A DNA stretch of 64,000 bases from Marinobacter salinus (GTDB lineage Bacteria; Pseudomonadota; Gammaproteobacteria; Pseudomonadales; Oleiphilaceae), in contig NZ_CP017715.1 in NCBI RefSeq assembly GCF_001854125.1, forward strand, positions 3,286,001 to 3,350,000, read 5' to 3'. The notes under the pieces are model-generated. The model was not told the DNA's origin and did no database searches. It saw nothing but the letters and a program-made list of their open reading frames with translations. The first letter of the stretch is position 1. Every line of letters starts with the position of its first letter. This document shows positions 41,305 through 50,020 of this stretch, in pieces. The position numbers and the translations under genes are program-made.

Positions 41305-41786
41305 TATCTAGTCTCAGATATCTCTGGTTCTTCGGAATTCAGAGATATCTCTGTCATATCATGCTGTAGTTTTTTGAGCAGGTGCAGCAGGCTGACACTG
41401 TCGTCGAAGCTCATGCTATGCAACGCTTGCCGGTAGAATTCGGTAATGGTGTCCTGCAGCCGGCCCCAGAAGTCCCGCCCGGAATCGGTGAGAACCACTA
41501 ATCTGGCCCGGCGGTCCTGGGGGGCGGGAATCCGTATCACGTGGCCATCTCTTTCCATGCGCTTGAGGACACCGTCCAGGTTCTGACGGCTGACATACAG
41601 GTATTCCTTGAGCTGGTTGAATGAAGTGCCCCCCTCAAACCCTTCCCGGGACAACGCACCCAGCACTGCCCATTGCACGGCGCTGATGCCCATTTCATTC
41701 TGGACCTGACGCTGCAGGATATTTCCAGTCTGAAACAGGCGGAAAAACAGTCGGTTAGGTACGCCTCCGGATTCATTAACGATCAT
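41304..41786 (-). CDS. MarR-family regulator of the cyclohexanecarboxylate operon (BadR-like)
   Basis: A winged-helix regulator of 160 residues. The frame is open to 42053, but the start ATG at 41784-41786 has a perfect AGGAG five bases upstream and gives MIVNESGGVPNRLFFRLFQT. The DNA-binding core reads QWAVLGALSREG, SFNQLKEYLYVSRQNLDGVLKRMERDGHV and the wing RIPAPQDRRARLVVLT. It is the last gene of the leftward aliA-badH-badI-aliB operon. In Rhodopseudomonas the MarR protein BadR controls the same pathway genes; orthology here is inferred from context. A likely operator lies over the aliA promoter. Confidence 0.85.
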   Translation of the reverse strand: MIVNESGGVPNRLFFRLFQTGNILQRQVQNEMGISAVQWAVLGALSREGFEGGTSFNQLKEYLYVSRQNLDGVLKRMERDGHVIRIPAPQDRRARLVVLTDSGRDFWGRLQDTITEFYRQALHSMSFDDSVSLLHLLKKLQHDMTEISLNSEEPEISETR

Positions 41787-41869
41787 CTTTGCTCCTGTAG
41801 TGCCGGCCAGGCGTTCACGCTGGGCCAGGCTGTGTCCGCCAACCCGAATCGCGACGGCCATGGGGCGCT

Positions 41870-43009
41870 TCAACTGGGCAGGTACTCCCGCGCAATGATG
41901 TTCTTCATGATCTGCGCGGTACCATCGCCGATCTGGAGGCCCAGAACATCCCGTAACCGCTGGGCAAAGGGCAGGTCCTCGCCCCAACCAGTATGACCAT
42001 GAGCCAGCAGGCACTGCTTGACCACATCGAAGGCCAGTTTTGGGCCCCACCACTTATTCATGGCGGCTTCTGCATTGTGGGGCAGGTTATTATCCTTGAG
42101 CCAGAGCGCATGGTAGCACTGCATACGCGCGGCATGAACGTAGGTCTGGTATTCCGCCAGTGGATGGGTCAGGCCCTGGAAGGCAGACAGGTTCTGGCCG
42201 AAGGCGGTGCGCTCGGTCAGCCACTGCCAGGTTTCCTCCAGGGACTGCTGGGCCACCGCCAGGCACTGCAGACCGATCAGCGCACGGCTGTAGTCGAAAC
42301 CCTGCATGACCTGTTTGAAGCCTTTCCCTTCGTCCCCCATCATGTGGCTGGCGGGCACTTCCACGTTGTCGAAGAAGATCGAACCGCGGCCGATAGCGCG
42401 CTGGCCATTGTCCTCAAACCGGGTGGTAGTGATGCCTGGACTATCCATGGGCACGAGAAACGCGCTGATGCCGGAGGCACGTTGCTCCACCTTGCCCGTG
42501 CGGGCAAACACCACCGCCACGTCGGCCTGGTCGGCCATGGAAATAGAGGTCTTCTCGCCGTTGAACACATAAACGTCGCCCTTCTTCTCCGCCTTCAGGC
42601 GCAGGTTGGCGGCGTCGGAACCGCCGTGGGGCTCGGTCAGGGCAATACAGGCCACCTTCTGGCCGGTGGTCATGCCGTGCAGCCATTCCTTCGCCAGGTC
42701 CGGTGCGGCATGGCTGGCAATGATCTGGCCGTTCAGGGACGTGAGCAGCGGAATGTAGCCGACGTTGAAATCCCCTTTTGAGATTTCCTCGATGATCAGG
42801 CCGCTGGTGACACAGTCCATGCCGCTGCCGCCGAATTCCTCAGGCAGTTCGCCCCCAAGCAGACCCATTTCGCCGAGCTGGCGAATGACATCCTTCTCGA
42901 TGATCCCTTCCTGATCCCGCTTGCGGTAGCCCGGAGCCAGCACCTCGGCGCTGAAGCGGGCCACAACCTCGCGAATCGCGTTCTGTTCTTCATTGAATCC
43001 GAAATTCAT
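41870..43009 (-). CDS. aliB: Cyclohexanecarboxyl-CoA dehydrogenase
   Basis: Acyl-CoA dehydrogenase (379 residues) expected to introduce the first double bond into cyclohexanecarboxyl-CoA. Evidence is the standard fold: FAD motif IALTEPHGGSDAANLRLKAE, the YSRALIGLQCLAVAQQSLEE helix and the C-terminal GDGTAQIMKNIIAREYLPS. General acyl-CoA dehydrogenase features do not give the substrate; the assignment rests on linkage with badH, badI and aliA. 24 bases separate it from badI. Confidence 0.85.
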   Translation of the reverse strand: MNFGFNEEQNAIREVVARFSAEVLAPGYRKRDQEGIIEKDVIRQLGEMGLLGGELPEEFGGSGMDCVTSGLIIEEISKGDFNVGYIPLLTSLNGQIIASHAAPDLAKEWLHGMTTGQKVACIALTEPHGGSDAANLRLKAEKKGDVYVFNGEKTSISMADQADVAVVFARTGKVEQRASGISAFLVPMDSPGITTTRFEDNGQRAIGRGSIFFDNVEVPASHMMGDEGKGFKQVMQGFDYSRALIGLQCLAVAQQSLEETWQWLTERTAFGQNLSAFQGLTHPLAEYQTYVHAARMQCYHALWLKDNNLPHNAEAAMNKWWGPKLAFDVVKQCLLAHGHTGWGEDLPFAQRLRDVLGLQIGDGTAQIMKNIIAREYLPS

Positions 43010-43033
43010 GGTGTTCTCCAGGCGATCGGGCCG

Positions 43034-43816
43034 TTACTTGTAGTACTTGCGGAATTCCGGCTTGCGCTTTTCCCTGAAGGCGTTGACGCCCTCTTTGGAC
43101 TCGTCGGTGTCGTAGTACAGGCTCAGGGCTTGCATGCCGAGGGCGCCGATGCCGGCGATGTTGTCGCTGTCGGCGTTGAATGAGCGCTTGGCGATGGTCA
43201 GGGCAGTCGGGCTCTTCTCGAGGATCTCGTCACACCATTTGCGCACTTCCTCGTCCAGCTGCTCCGGGGGCACCACGGCGTTCACCAGCCCCCACTCCAG
43301 TGCTTGCCGGGCGGAATACTTGCGGCACAGGTACCAGATCTCCCGGGCCCGTTTCTCCCCCACGACCCGCGCCAGGTAGGCGGTTCCGAAACCGGGATCG
43401 ACGGAGCCGACCTTGGGGCCGACCTGGCCGAAAATGGCCGTTTCCGAGGCGATGCTCAGGTCACAGATCACATGCAGCACGTGGCCGCCGCCGATGGCAA
43501 AACCGTTGACCCGGGCAATCACCGGCTTGGGCACTTCCCGGATCAGACGCTGGAGTTCCTCCACGGGCAGGCCGATCAGGCCGCGGCCGTCGTACTGGCC
43601 CTCGTGGGCGCCCTGGTCACCGCCGGTACAGAAGGCTTTTTCGCCGGCACCGGTAAACACAATCACGCCAATGTCCTTGTTCCAGCCGGCGCGGTGAAAG
43701 GCATCAATCAGTTCCATGCAGGTCTGGCCGCGGAAAGCGTTGTAACGGTCCGGGCGGTTGATGGTGATGGTGGCCACGCCGTCGTTTTCGTCGTACAGGA
43801 TGTCTTCATAATTCAT
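43034..43816 (-). CDS. badI: 2-ketocyclohexanecarboxyl-CoA hydrolase
   Basis: Crotonase-fold, ring-opening enzyme of 260 residues, the same length as Rhodopseudomonas BadI. It converts 2-ketocyclohexanecarboxyl-CoA to pimelyl-CoA. The diagnostic segments are RPDRYNAFRGQTCMELIDA, FCTGGDQGAHEGQYDGRG, GFAIGGGHVLHVICDL and GSVDPGFGTAYLARVVGEKR, a MenB-like subgroup distinct from ordinary enoyl-CoA hydratases. It is therefore BadI, not BadK. ATG at 43816; 32 bases after badH. Confidence 0.9.
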   Translation of the reverse strand: MNYEDILYDENDGVATITINRPDRYNAFRGQTCMELIDAFHRAGWNKDIGVIVFTGAGEKAFCTGGDQGAHEGQYDGRGLIGLPVEELQRLIREVPKPVIARVNGFAIGGGHVLHVICDLSIASETAIFGQVGPKVGSVDPGFGTAYLARVVGEKRAREIWYLCRKYSARQALEWGLVNAVVPPEQLDEEVRKWCDEILEKSPTALTIAKRSFNADSDNIAGIGALGMQALSLYYDTDESKEGVNAFREKRKPEFRKYYK

Positions 43817-43848
43817 GGTGTATTCTCCGTATTCGTGAAAGTGACCGT

Positions 43849-44616
43849 TCAGCCGGCCATGGTCAGGCCGCCGGATACACTGATCACCTGGCCGGTAATG
43901 AAGTTGGCGTCGTCACTGGCCAGCAGCGCGATGATGCCGGGGTAATCGTCCGGCTGGGCCAGGCGTTTCATGGGCACGGCGTTGCGGAAGGCTTCCAGAA
44001 GTTTCTCCGGGTTCGGCGCACTCTCGGCAACACCTTTGAGCAGTGCGGTGTCGGTGGGGCCGGGGCAGACCACGTTCAGGCACACGTTCTTGGTGGCAAG
44101 TTCCCGGGCCACAGTCTTGCTAAAGCCCACCAGGCCAGCCTTGCAGGCGGCATAGACGGATTCTCCAGAGGAGCCGACCCGGGCTGCATCGGAGGCGACG
44201 TTGATGACCTTGCCACCCCCTGCTGCAATCATCTTTGGCAGCACCACATGGTGCATGTTCAGGGCACCCGTGAGGTTCACCGCAATCAACTGGTCCCACA
44301 GTTTCGGCTCGGTTTTCAGGAAGGGCATGAAGCGGTCAAAACCGGCGTTGTTTACCAACACGGCAGGCACGCCAAGGTCGCTCTCGATGGCGGCTACGGT
44401 TTCGGTAATTGCCGCGTAATCGGTGATGTCGGCAGCATAGGCTTTGGCCGTGCCCCCGGCTTCTGAAATCAAGTCAACCGTGGCTTGGGCTGTTCTTGCG
44501 TCGCGGTCCAGCACGGCGACCAGGCTCCCTTCCTCGGCAAAGCGCTGGCATACAGCTCGGCCGATGCCGCCACCGCCGCCGGTGACGATGACTGTTTTCC
44601 CGTTCAGGCCTCTCAT
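43849..44616 (-). CDS. badH: 2-hydroxycyclohexanecarboxyl-CoA dehydrogenase
   Basis: NAD-dependent short-chain dehydrogenase of 255 residues. Rossmann motif TGGGGGIGRAVCQRFAEEG, NNAG at about 88-91, catalytic Ser (VINVASDAARVG) and YxxxK (SVYAACKAG), and the C-terminal ITGQVISVSGGLTMAG. Length and motif set agree with BadH. It oxidises the 2-hydroxy intermediate to the 2-keto thioester, the substrate of the next gene product, BadI. Confidence 0.88.
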   Translation of the reverse strand: MRGLNGKTVIVTGGGGGIGRAVCQRFAEEGSLVAVLDRDARTAQATVDLISEAGGTAKAYAADITDYAAITETVAAIESDLGVPAVLVNNAGFDRFMPFLKTEPKLWDQLIAVNLTGALNMHHVVLPKMIAAGGGKVINVASDAARVGSSGESVYAACKAGLVGFSKTVARELATKNVCLNVVCPGPTDTALLKGVAESAPNPEKLLEAFRNAVPMKRLAQPDDYPGIIALLASDDANFITGQVISVSGGLTMAG

Positions 44617-44649
44617 GATGATTTTCTCCTGTGGTGTTCGATGAATGAG

Positions 44650-46314
44650 TTAGCTGCGTTTGGCCGGATCCAGGCGTACTTCTTTTGCCTGCTCGCGCAG
44701 CTTGAATTTCTGAATCTTGCCGGAGGCGGTGCGGGGCATGGCCTCGATCACTTCCAGGTGTTCCGGCAGATAGTTTCTCGAGAGTTGCTGTTCGGTCAGG
44801 TAGGCCTTGACCTGATCCAGGGTCAGGTCGGTGGCGGTCTCATCAAGAGTGACGTAGGCACACAGCCGCTCGCCCAGCCGCTCGTCGGGACAGCCCACCA
44901 GAGCCACATCAGCAATGCCGGGGAACTTGTAAAGCAGGTTCTCCACTTCAACCACAGGAATGTTTTCCCCTCCCCGGATAACGACGTCTTTGGTGCGGCC
45001 GGTAATGCGGATATAGCCGTCCGGATCCATTCGGGCCAAATCCCCCGTGCTGAACCAGCCGTCTTCGTCGGTGCCATAGAGTTCCGGGCGCTTCAGGTAG
45101 CCAACGAATTGACTTGCACCACGCACCATCAGATTGCCTTCCTGTCCTGACGGCAGCTTGTTGCCCTTAAAGTCAGTGACCTTGATTTCCATGTAGGGCA
45201 GCACTTTGCCATCCGATTGGCTGGCACGTTCCGCGGGGTCCTCCGGGCAGGTCATGGTGACAGCGCCGTTTTCGGTCATGCCCCAGGCAGAGACGATCTT
45301 TGCGTTCAGGACCTTGCCGGCCTGTTCCACCACGACACTGGGTATGGGCGCACCGGCTGAGACAAAGATGCGCAGGGAGTCCAGCTCGCCCTGGTGGTGC
45401 GGTGCCGCCTTGACCAGATCAGCCAGGAAGGGTGTGGCCGCCATGGTAAAGGCAGGTTTCTCGGCGGCAATTACCTTGCATACGTACTCGGCGTCCCAGA
45501 TGTCCTGAAGGATGGCCGTAGTGCCCAGGTAAACGGGCATCATGATTCCGTAGAGGAAGCCGGTCTGGTGGGCCAGGGGCGAGACCATCAGTACTTTGTC
45601 TTCCGGTGTCAGGTGCAACCGGTCGGCATAAGGACGCACGTTGGAAAACAGGGTGTTGGAGGTATGCATAACCCCCTTGGGCTCGCCGGTGGTGCCCGAG
45701 GTGTAGAGGATCTGGATAATGTCATCCGCAGTGGGTTTGCGTTCGCTGAATAGCACCGACGTGTCTTGCCGATCTTCCCAGGCCGTTGTCAGGAGACGTT
45801 GTTCAAAGCTGCGGTCACCGTCGCCACCAATGACCAGCAGCGTTTCCAGGCTCGGCAGTTCCGGGAGAATTCCGTCGATCATGGCCTGATAATCAAAGCC
45901 GCGGAATACCTTGGGGATCACCAACAGTTTCGCCTCCCCATGCTTGAGCATGAAGCGCAGCTCGCGCTCCCGGAAGATGGGCATGAGTGGGTTCAGGATG
46001 GCACCAATGCGCATGCAAGCCAGGTGGAGGGCGGTGGTTTGCCACCAGTTCGGAAGCTGGCACGCCACCACATCACCTTTTCTGATACCTGTTTGAGCCA
46101 GACCTGCAGCCATACGGGTGACTGTGTCATTGAGCTCACGGTAAGTGAGCGCGGTTCGGGAGTCTTCGGTGACCTGGTAGCCAACGATGGCGTCCCGGTC
46201 CGGGGTGTTGGCCGCAGCCTGCTCAAGGTAGTCGGTAATGAGCTTGTCGCTCCAGGCGCCGGTTTGAACCATGGCGGCGCGGCGTTCCGGGTTGAGTGTG
46301 ATGCCTGTTTCCAT
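44650..46314 (-). CDS. aliA: Cyclohexanecarboxylate-CoA ligase
   Basis: AMP-forming acyl-CoA synthetase of 554 residues, first gene of the operon. P-loop-like YTSGTTGEPKGVMHTSNTLF, the adenylate motif STGDLARMDPDGYIRITGRT, hinge KDVVIRGGENIPVVEVE and the catalytic lysine motif PRTASGKIQKFKL are all intact. The frame is open to 46356; I chose ATG 46314 because AGGAG lies seven bases before it. It activates cyclohexanecarboxylate with CoA and ATP. Substrate is inferred from the badHI linkage. Confidence 0.86.
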   Translation of the reverse strand: METGITLNPERRAAMVQTGAWSDKLITDYLEQAAANTPDRDAIVGYQVTEDSRTALTYRELNDTVTRMAAGLAQTGIRKGDVVACQLPNWWQTTALHLACMRIGAILNPLMPIFRERELRFMLKHGEAKLLVIPKVFRGFDYQAMIDGILPELPSLETLLVIGGDGDRSFEQRLLTTAWEDRQDTSVLFSERKPTADDIIQILYTSGTTGEPKGVMHTSNTLFSNVRPYADRLHLTPEDKVLMVSPLAHQTGFLYGIMMPVYLGTTAILQDIWDAEYVCKVIAAEKPAFTMAATPFLADLVKAAPHHQGELDSLRIFVSAGAPIPSVVVEQAGKVLNAKIVSAWGMTENGAVTMTCPEDPAERASQSDGKVLPYMEIKVTDFKGNKLPSGQEGNLMVRGASQFVGYLKRPELYGTDEDGWFSTGDLARMDPDGYIRITGRTKDVVIRGGENIPVVEVENLLYKFPGIADVALVGCPDERLGERLCAYVTLDETATDLTLDQVKAYLTEQQLSRNYLPEHLEVIEAMPRTASGKIQKFKLREQAKEVRLDPAKRS

Positions 46315-46351
46315 TTGATTCTCCTGTTGTGCCTGTTTTGTTGTTTTTTTA

Positions 46352-46381
46352 AACATAGTTCTTAATTGAAAACTATGTCAA
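46352..46381 (-). promoter_or_regulatory. aliA promoter overlapped by an inverted repeat (putative MarR operator)
   Basis: On the minus strand TTGACA (complement of 46376-46381), an 18-base spacer, and TATGTT (complement of 46352-46357). Inside lies the dyad ACATAGTT (46353-46360) / AACTATGT (46371-46378). A repressor bound here would cover both promoter elements, which fits MarR-type control of the operon. Confidence 0.65.
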
Positions 46382-46733
46382 CATATTGCTATAAAACATT
46401 AACTGTGAGGAATTGCTTGCAAGAGTGTTCGGAGGAGAGACGTGGGCCAGAAGGACCTGCAGGTAGCTGTCTGAAATAGACCTTTTGTGTAGATGTTGAC
46501 CGCATTTATGCCAGTTTAGGGTAGAATGCGCTCGCTCCCTTCGTAATGCCTGAATTCGATTGCGAACAGTTCTTGGGGGCGGCTGGCCCCTTTTCATGCT
46601 TTCTTGCCGTGATTGAGACCAAATAGGGCCTCGTCCGGTACTTTTGTGTCATTACCTGCTGCACAAATATCAAGGAACATAGGGGCCCGTTGCCGCATAC
46701 TTTTTTAGCACGTTAACTCAGAAGATTTCCGCA
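46382..46733 (+). promoter_or_regulatory. nhaB upstream region with promoter-like element and leader hairpin
   Basis: TAGAAT at 46522-46527 is a fair -10; TTGACC at 46496-46501 is 20 bases upstream, too far for an ideal pair. Further down, GGGGC (46576-46580), loop GGCTG, GCCCC (46586-46590) and TTTT form a terminator-like hairpin about 140 bases before nhaB, so the leader might attenuate. A 26-codon open frame at 46546-46626 crosses the hairpin and is probably chance. Confidence 0.4.
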
Positions 46734-48239
46734 ATGCCCAATACTGTCATCTCCGGTTTCACCCACAACTTCCTAGGCAAGGCGCCGGTCTGGTACAAAC
46801 AGGTCATCCTGTTGTTTCTGGCTGCCAACCCGATCGTGATGTATCTGCTGGGGCCGGGCGTCGCGGGATGGCTGTTGATCGCCGAATTCATCTTTACCCT
46901 GGCCATGGCGCTGAAGTGCTACCCGCTGCTGCCTGGCGGACTGCTGGCGGTTGAATCCCTGCTGATCGGTCTGACGACGCCGGATGCGGTTTATCTGGAA
47001 GTGCTGACCAATTTCCCGGTTATCCTGTTGTTGATGTTTATGGTGGCGGGAATCTACTTCATGAAGGAGCTGTTGCTGGTTACCTTCACCCAGATTCTGG
47101 TGGGCGTGCGTTCAAAATCCGCCCTGTCCCTGCTGTTCTGTATCGTTGCTGCGATCCTGTCCGCGTTTCTGGATGCCCTCACGGTAACCGCGGTCATCAT
47201 CAGTGTGGCTGTGGGCTTTTTCTCGGTCTATCACAAGGTGGCCTCCGGCAAGGGTTACCACCACGGTGATCACAACGCCAACAGTGATGAACACGTCATC
47301 GAGCTGCACCGGTCGGACCTGCAGAAATTTCGTGGATTTCTGCGCAGCCTGTTGATGCACGGTGCTATCGGTACAGCACTGGGAGGGGTGGCAACCATGG
47401 TGGGTGAGCCCCAGAATCTGCTGATTGCCAAGGTTGTAGGATGGGACTTTGCCAGTTTCTTCGTGCACATGGCGCCAGTCAGCCTGCCGGTGTTGGGCGC
47501 CGGGCTGGTGACCTGCTGGTTGCTGGAGAAGCTGCGCTGGTTCGGTTACGGAACGCGGCTGCCGAAACCGGTTCGCCAGGTGTTGGAAGAATTCGCCGAG
47601 AACGAGCGCTCCAAGCGCACCAAGGCCGATCAGGCTGCCCTGTGGGTCCAGGCTGTTGCCGCAGCCATTCTCGTGGTGGGTCTGGCATTCCATCTGGCCG
47701 AAGTGGGGCTGATTGGCTTGCTGGTCATCATCCTGATCACCTCGTTCACCGGTATCACCGATGAGCACCAGATTGGCAAGGCGTTCCAGGAATCCCTGCC
47801 TTTTACCTCACTATTGGTGGTGTTTTTCGCCGTCGTTGCCGTGATTCATGAACAGCACCTGTTCAAGCCGATTATTGATTACGTGCTGTCCCTGCCAGAG
47901 AGTCAGCAACCGGGTATGTTCTTCATCGCCAACGGCATTCTCTCCATGATCAGTGACAATGTTTTCGTGGCCACCGTGTACATCAGTGAGGTAAAGCAGG
48001 CGCTGGATGCGGGCAGCATCAGCCAGCAACACTTTCAGAATCTGGCGGTGGCGATCAATACCGGTACCAATCTGCCAAGCGTCGCCACGCCGAATGGCCA
48101 GGCGGCCTTCCTGTTCCTGCTGACCTCGGCCATCGCCCCACTGGTACGCCTGTCCTATGGGCGGATGGTGGTCATGGCGTTCCCCTATACTCTGGTAATG
48201 GGCGGGGTAGGCCTTTACATGGTGGTCAACCATATCTGA
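46734..48239 (+). CDS. nhaB: Na+/H+ antiporter NhaB
   Basis: Inner-membrane antiporter of 501 residues with about twelve helices. It begins [20 protein letters not shown], the NhaB N-terminus, and contains [36 protein letters not shown] and [14 protein letters not shown], the conserved ion-site segments. It exports sodium in exchange for protons, which agrees with a marine lifestyle. Single gene with a long 5' leader. Confidence 0.96.
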   Translation: MPNTVISGFTHNFLGKAPVWYKQVILLFLAANPIVMYLLGPGVAGWLLIAEFIFTLAMALKCYPLLPGGLLAVESLLIGLTTPDAVYLEVLTNFPVILLLMFMVAGIYFMKELLLVTFTQILVGVRSKSALSLLFCIVAAILSAFLDALTVTAVIISVAVGFFSVYHKVASGKGYHHGDHNANSDEHVIELHRSDLQKFRGFLRSLLMHGAIGTALGGVATMVGEPQNLLIAKVVGWDFASFFVHMAPVSLPVLGAGLVTCWLLEKLRWFGYGTRLPKPVRQVLEEFAENERSKRTKADQAALWVQAVAAAILVVGLAFHLAEVGLIGLLVIILITSFTGITDEHQIGKAFQESLPFTSLLVVFFAVVAVIHEQHLFKPIIDYVLSLPESQQPGMFFIANGILSMISDNVFVATVYISEVKQALDAGSISQQHFQNLAVAINTGTNLPSVATPNGQAAFLFLLTSAIAPLVRLSYGRMVVMAFPYTLVMGGVGLYMVVNHI

Positions 48240-48330
48240 CTAACCGTTCGTCATTTTGCGGTGGCTGTCAGTGCACAATTTTTCTGGTCTGTTAATCTTC
48301 CATCAAACAGACAAAATAAAATTGGACTCC

Positions 48331-49179
48331 ATGCACAGCCGCTCAATCAATGTCGCCGACAGGGTCTTTTCCCGCCACTTCAGGGACCTGAACTGGTTAG
48401 CCCTGTTTTTTGTAGTTTTTCTTTTCAGCACGACAGTGGCCAGCGAGGAACCGGCCGAAAGGGCCGCCTCGCCGAAAACCCTTCGAATTGCCTACGTCGA
48501 ATTTCCGCCGATTACCTATCAAACCAACGATGGCGAGGCGGCGGGCAGCTTCATTGAAATCACCCGCAAGGTAGCCGAAGAAGCCGGTTACACCCCGGAT
48601 TTTATATACCTGCCTGTAAGCCGGGTCTATCTGTACCTGAGTAAAGGGCAGATCGATGTCTGGCCCGGATTGACGGAGATTCCGAGCCTTGGCGGCGAAG
48701 TACTGGAAAGCTGGGTCAGCCCGATGCCGATTCAGCTGAGTGCCTGGTACATTGAGGGAAGGGAGCCACTGGAGCACTTCAGCCAGCTCCACGACAAGAC
48801 CGTGATTGTGATCGGGGGCTATACCTATGCCGGATTGATCAACTGGCTGAACCAGGTCGGGAACATCCGGGTCACCGAAGCGCCCAATCATCGTTCCGCC
48901 ATTGACATGCTGAAGCGCAAACGCGGTGATTATCTGCTTGATTATCGCCAGCCGGTGCATGAAGTCCTGAACGAACCCTCGGACCATATGATACGGGAAT
49001 CGGAAGTGCGCACCCGCAATCTGGCATGGCTGTTTTCACTGGCCAGCCCCCGCGCAGCGATACTTCGGGATGAGTTCGATGATGCCTACCTGAGGCTGGT
49101 AGAGTCCCGGGAAGTGCCCGAGGTGCGGACACTGGCACCAGGGTTCGTTATTCCGGGTTTTCCCGAGAAATACCGGTAG
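48331..49179 (+). CDS. Periplasmic solute-binding protein, family 3 type (orphan)
   Basis: A 282-residue secreted protein: signal segment NWLALFFVVFLFSTTVASEE, then the type-2 periplasmic binding fold starting LRIAYVEFPPITYQTNDGEA, with VSRVYLYLSKGQIDVWPGL in the hinge region. The frame is open to 48256; ATG 48331 is the last start before the signal segment, though its ribosome site is weak. No permease or ATPase genes are adjacent, and similar stand-alone proteins often act as sensors or have unknown roles. Its 3' end overlaps the convergent DUF3047 gene by 32 bases. Confidence 0.75.
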   Translation: MHSRSINVADRVFSRHFRDLNWLALFFVVFLFSTTVASEEPAERAASPKTLRIAYVEFPPITYQTNDGEAAGSFIEITRKVAEEAGYTPDFIYLPVSRVYLYLSKGQIDVWPGLTEIPSLGGEVLESWVSPMPIQLSAWYIEGREPLEHFSQLHDKTVIVIGGYTYAGLINWLNQVGNIRVTEAPNHRSAIDMLKRKRGDYLLDYRQPVHEVLNEPSDHMIRESEVRTRNLAWLFSLASPRAAILRDEFDDAYLRLVESREVPEVRTLAPGFVIPGFPEKYR

Positions 49180-49933
49180 CGTCCGATGGGAGTATTCCCG
49201 CAGACAGACTGATATCGCCGTACCAGGCGGTAGCGGTTTCGCCAGTGTTATCCGAATCCGACATGATGGCAATGCCCACCAGAGGGGGCGGTGCCTCACC
49301 GAAGGCCTTACGGTAATCGGCGACAATATCCCGCTCCACCGTTACCCACTCGCCCACCTGTCCGGTGCCGGAATTGACCGCGACCATCATGGTCTTGTCG
49401 GTGTAGGGGTTCGGCACGATATCGCCCTTCGGCAAGGCGTTGGCCCAGATGTAGTTCAGGGCGTTGCCGGGCAGGGTCTCACCGAACACCACTTCCACAG
49501 CCTTGCGTTTGGCCCGTTCGAAGAAGCCGGCTTTGTCGGGCTCAAACGCGAAGGCCACATAGATACGCGCCGGATAATCATCGCCGGATTTCTCCCGGGC
49601 ATCCCCTTTCTCGAATACGTTGGAGACTTTCCATCGCCAGCTCAGGATCAGCGAATCCGATGGCGTCAGGTCCAGCCGGGCAATCAGGCCGGAAGCACCG
49701 CCTGCGGTTTGCGCCCGAATCACCTGCACGCCGCTTTCGGTGACCAGTTCATAGCGGGAATGCTGATCGATTTTGGGAAATTCCAGCGGTTCCCAGCTGG
49801 AACTCGGGTCCAGCGACTGAATCTCTGAAAACGCCGGAAGCACGGTGCTGTCTGCAAGCGCGACGGGCACCAGCCACGAGCCACAGGCAAGCAGTAAACC
49901 AGGTAACAGTAATCTCAGCGCTATCGGGCGCAC
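49148..49933 (-). CDS. DUF3047 family exported protein
   Basis: A 261-residue secreted protein with an N-terminal signal (LRLLLPGLLLACGSWLVPVALA; either a lipobox LLAC or cleavage after ALA is possible). The mature domain has LILSWRWKVSNVFEKGDARE, DYPARIYVAFAF, NALNYIWANALPKGD and the late GIAIMSDSDNTGETATAWYG, which are the DUF3047 signatures. The fold resembles carbohydrate-binding jelly rolls; function is unknown. No operon partner is seen. Confidence 0.8.
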   Translation of the reverse strand: MRPIALRLLLPGLLLACGSWLVPVALADSTVLPAFSEIQSLDPSSSWEPLEFPKIDQHSRYELVTESGVQVIRAQTAGGASGLIARLDLTPSDSLILSWRWKVSNVFEKGDAREKSGDDYPARIYVAFAFEPDKAGFFERAKRKAVEVVFGETLPGNALNYIWANALPKGDIVPNPYTDKTMMVAVNSGTGQVGEWVTVERDIVADYRKAFGEAPPPLVGIAIMSDSDNTGETATAWYGDISLSAGILPSDATGISRENPE

Positions 49934-50020
49934 AAAATGTCCCCTTCCCAGAAGTCGTTTGGTATTACCGGGGTGACAGCCCGAACGCTGAAAAGTGCCG
50001 GATAAGGAGGCAAAAAGCGA

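Noticed and set aside
43034..43816. The crotonase gene considered as BadK (hydratase).
   Set aside because: TGGDQG, GSVDPGFGTAYLARVVGEKR and the 260-residue length fit the ring hydrolase BadI, not BadK.
46546..46626. 26-codon open frame in the nhaB leader.
   Set aside because: Crosses a terminator-like hairpin, has no ribosome site and no leader-peptide features such as repeated residues.
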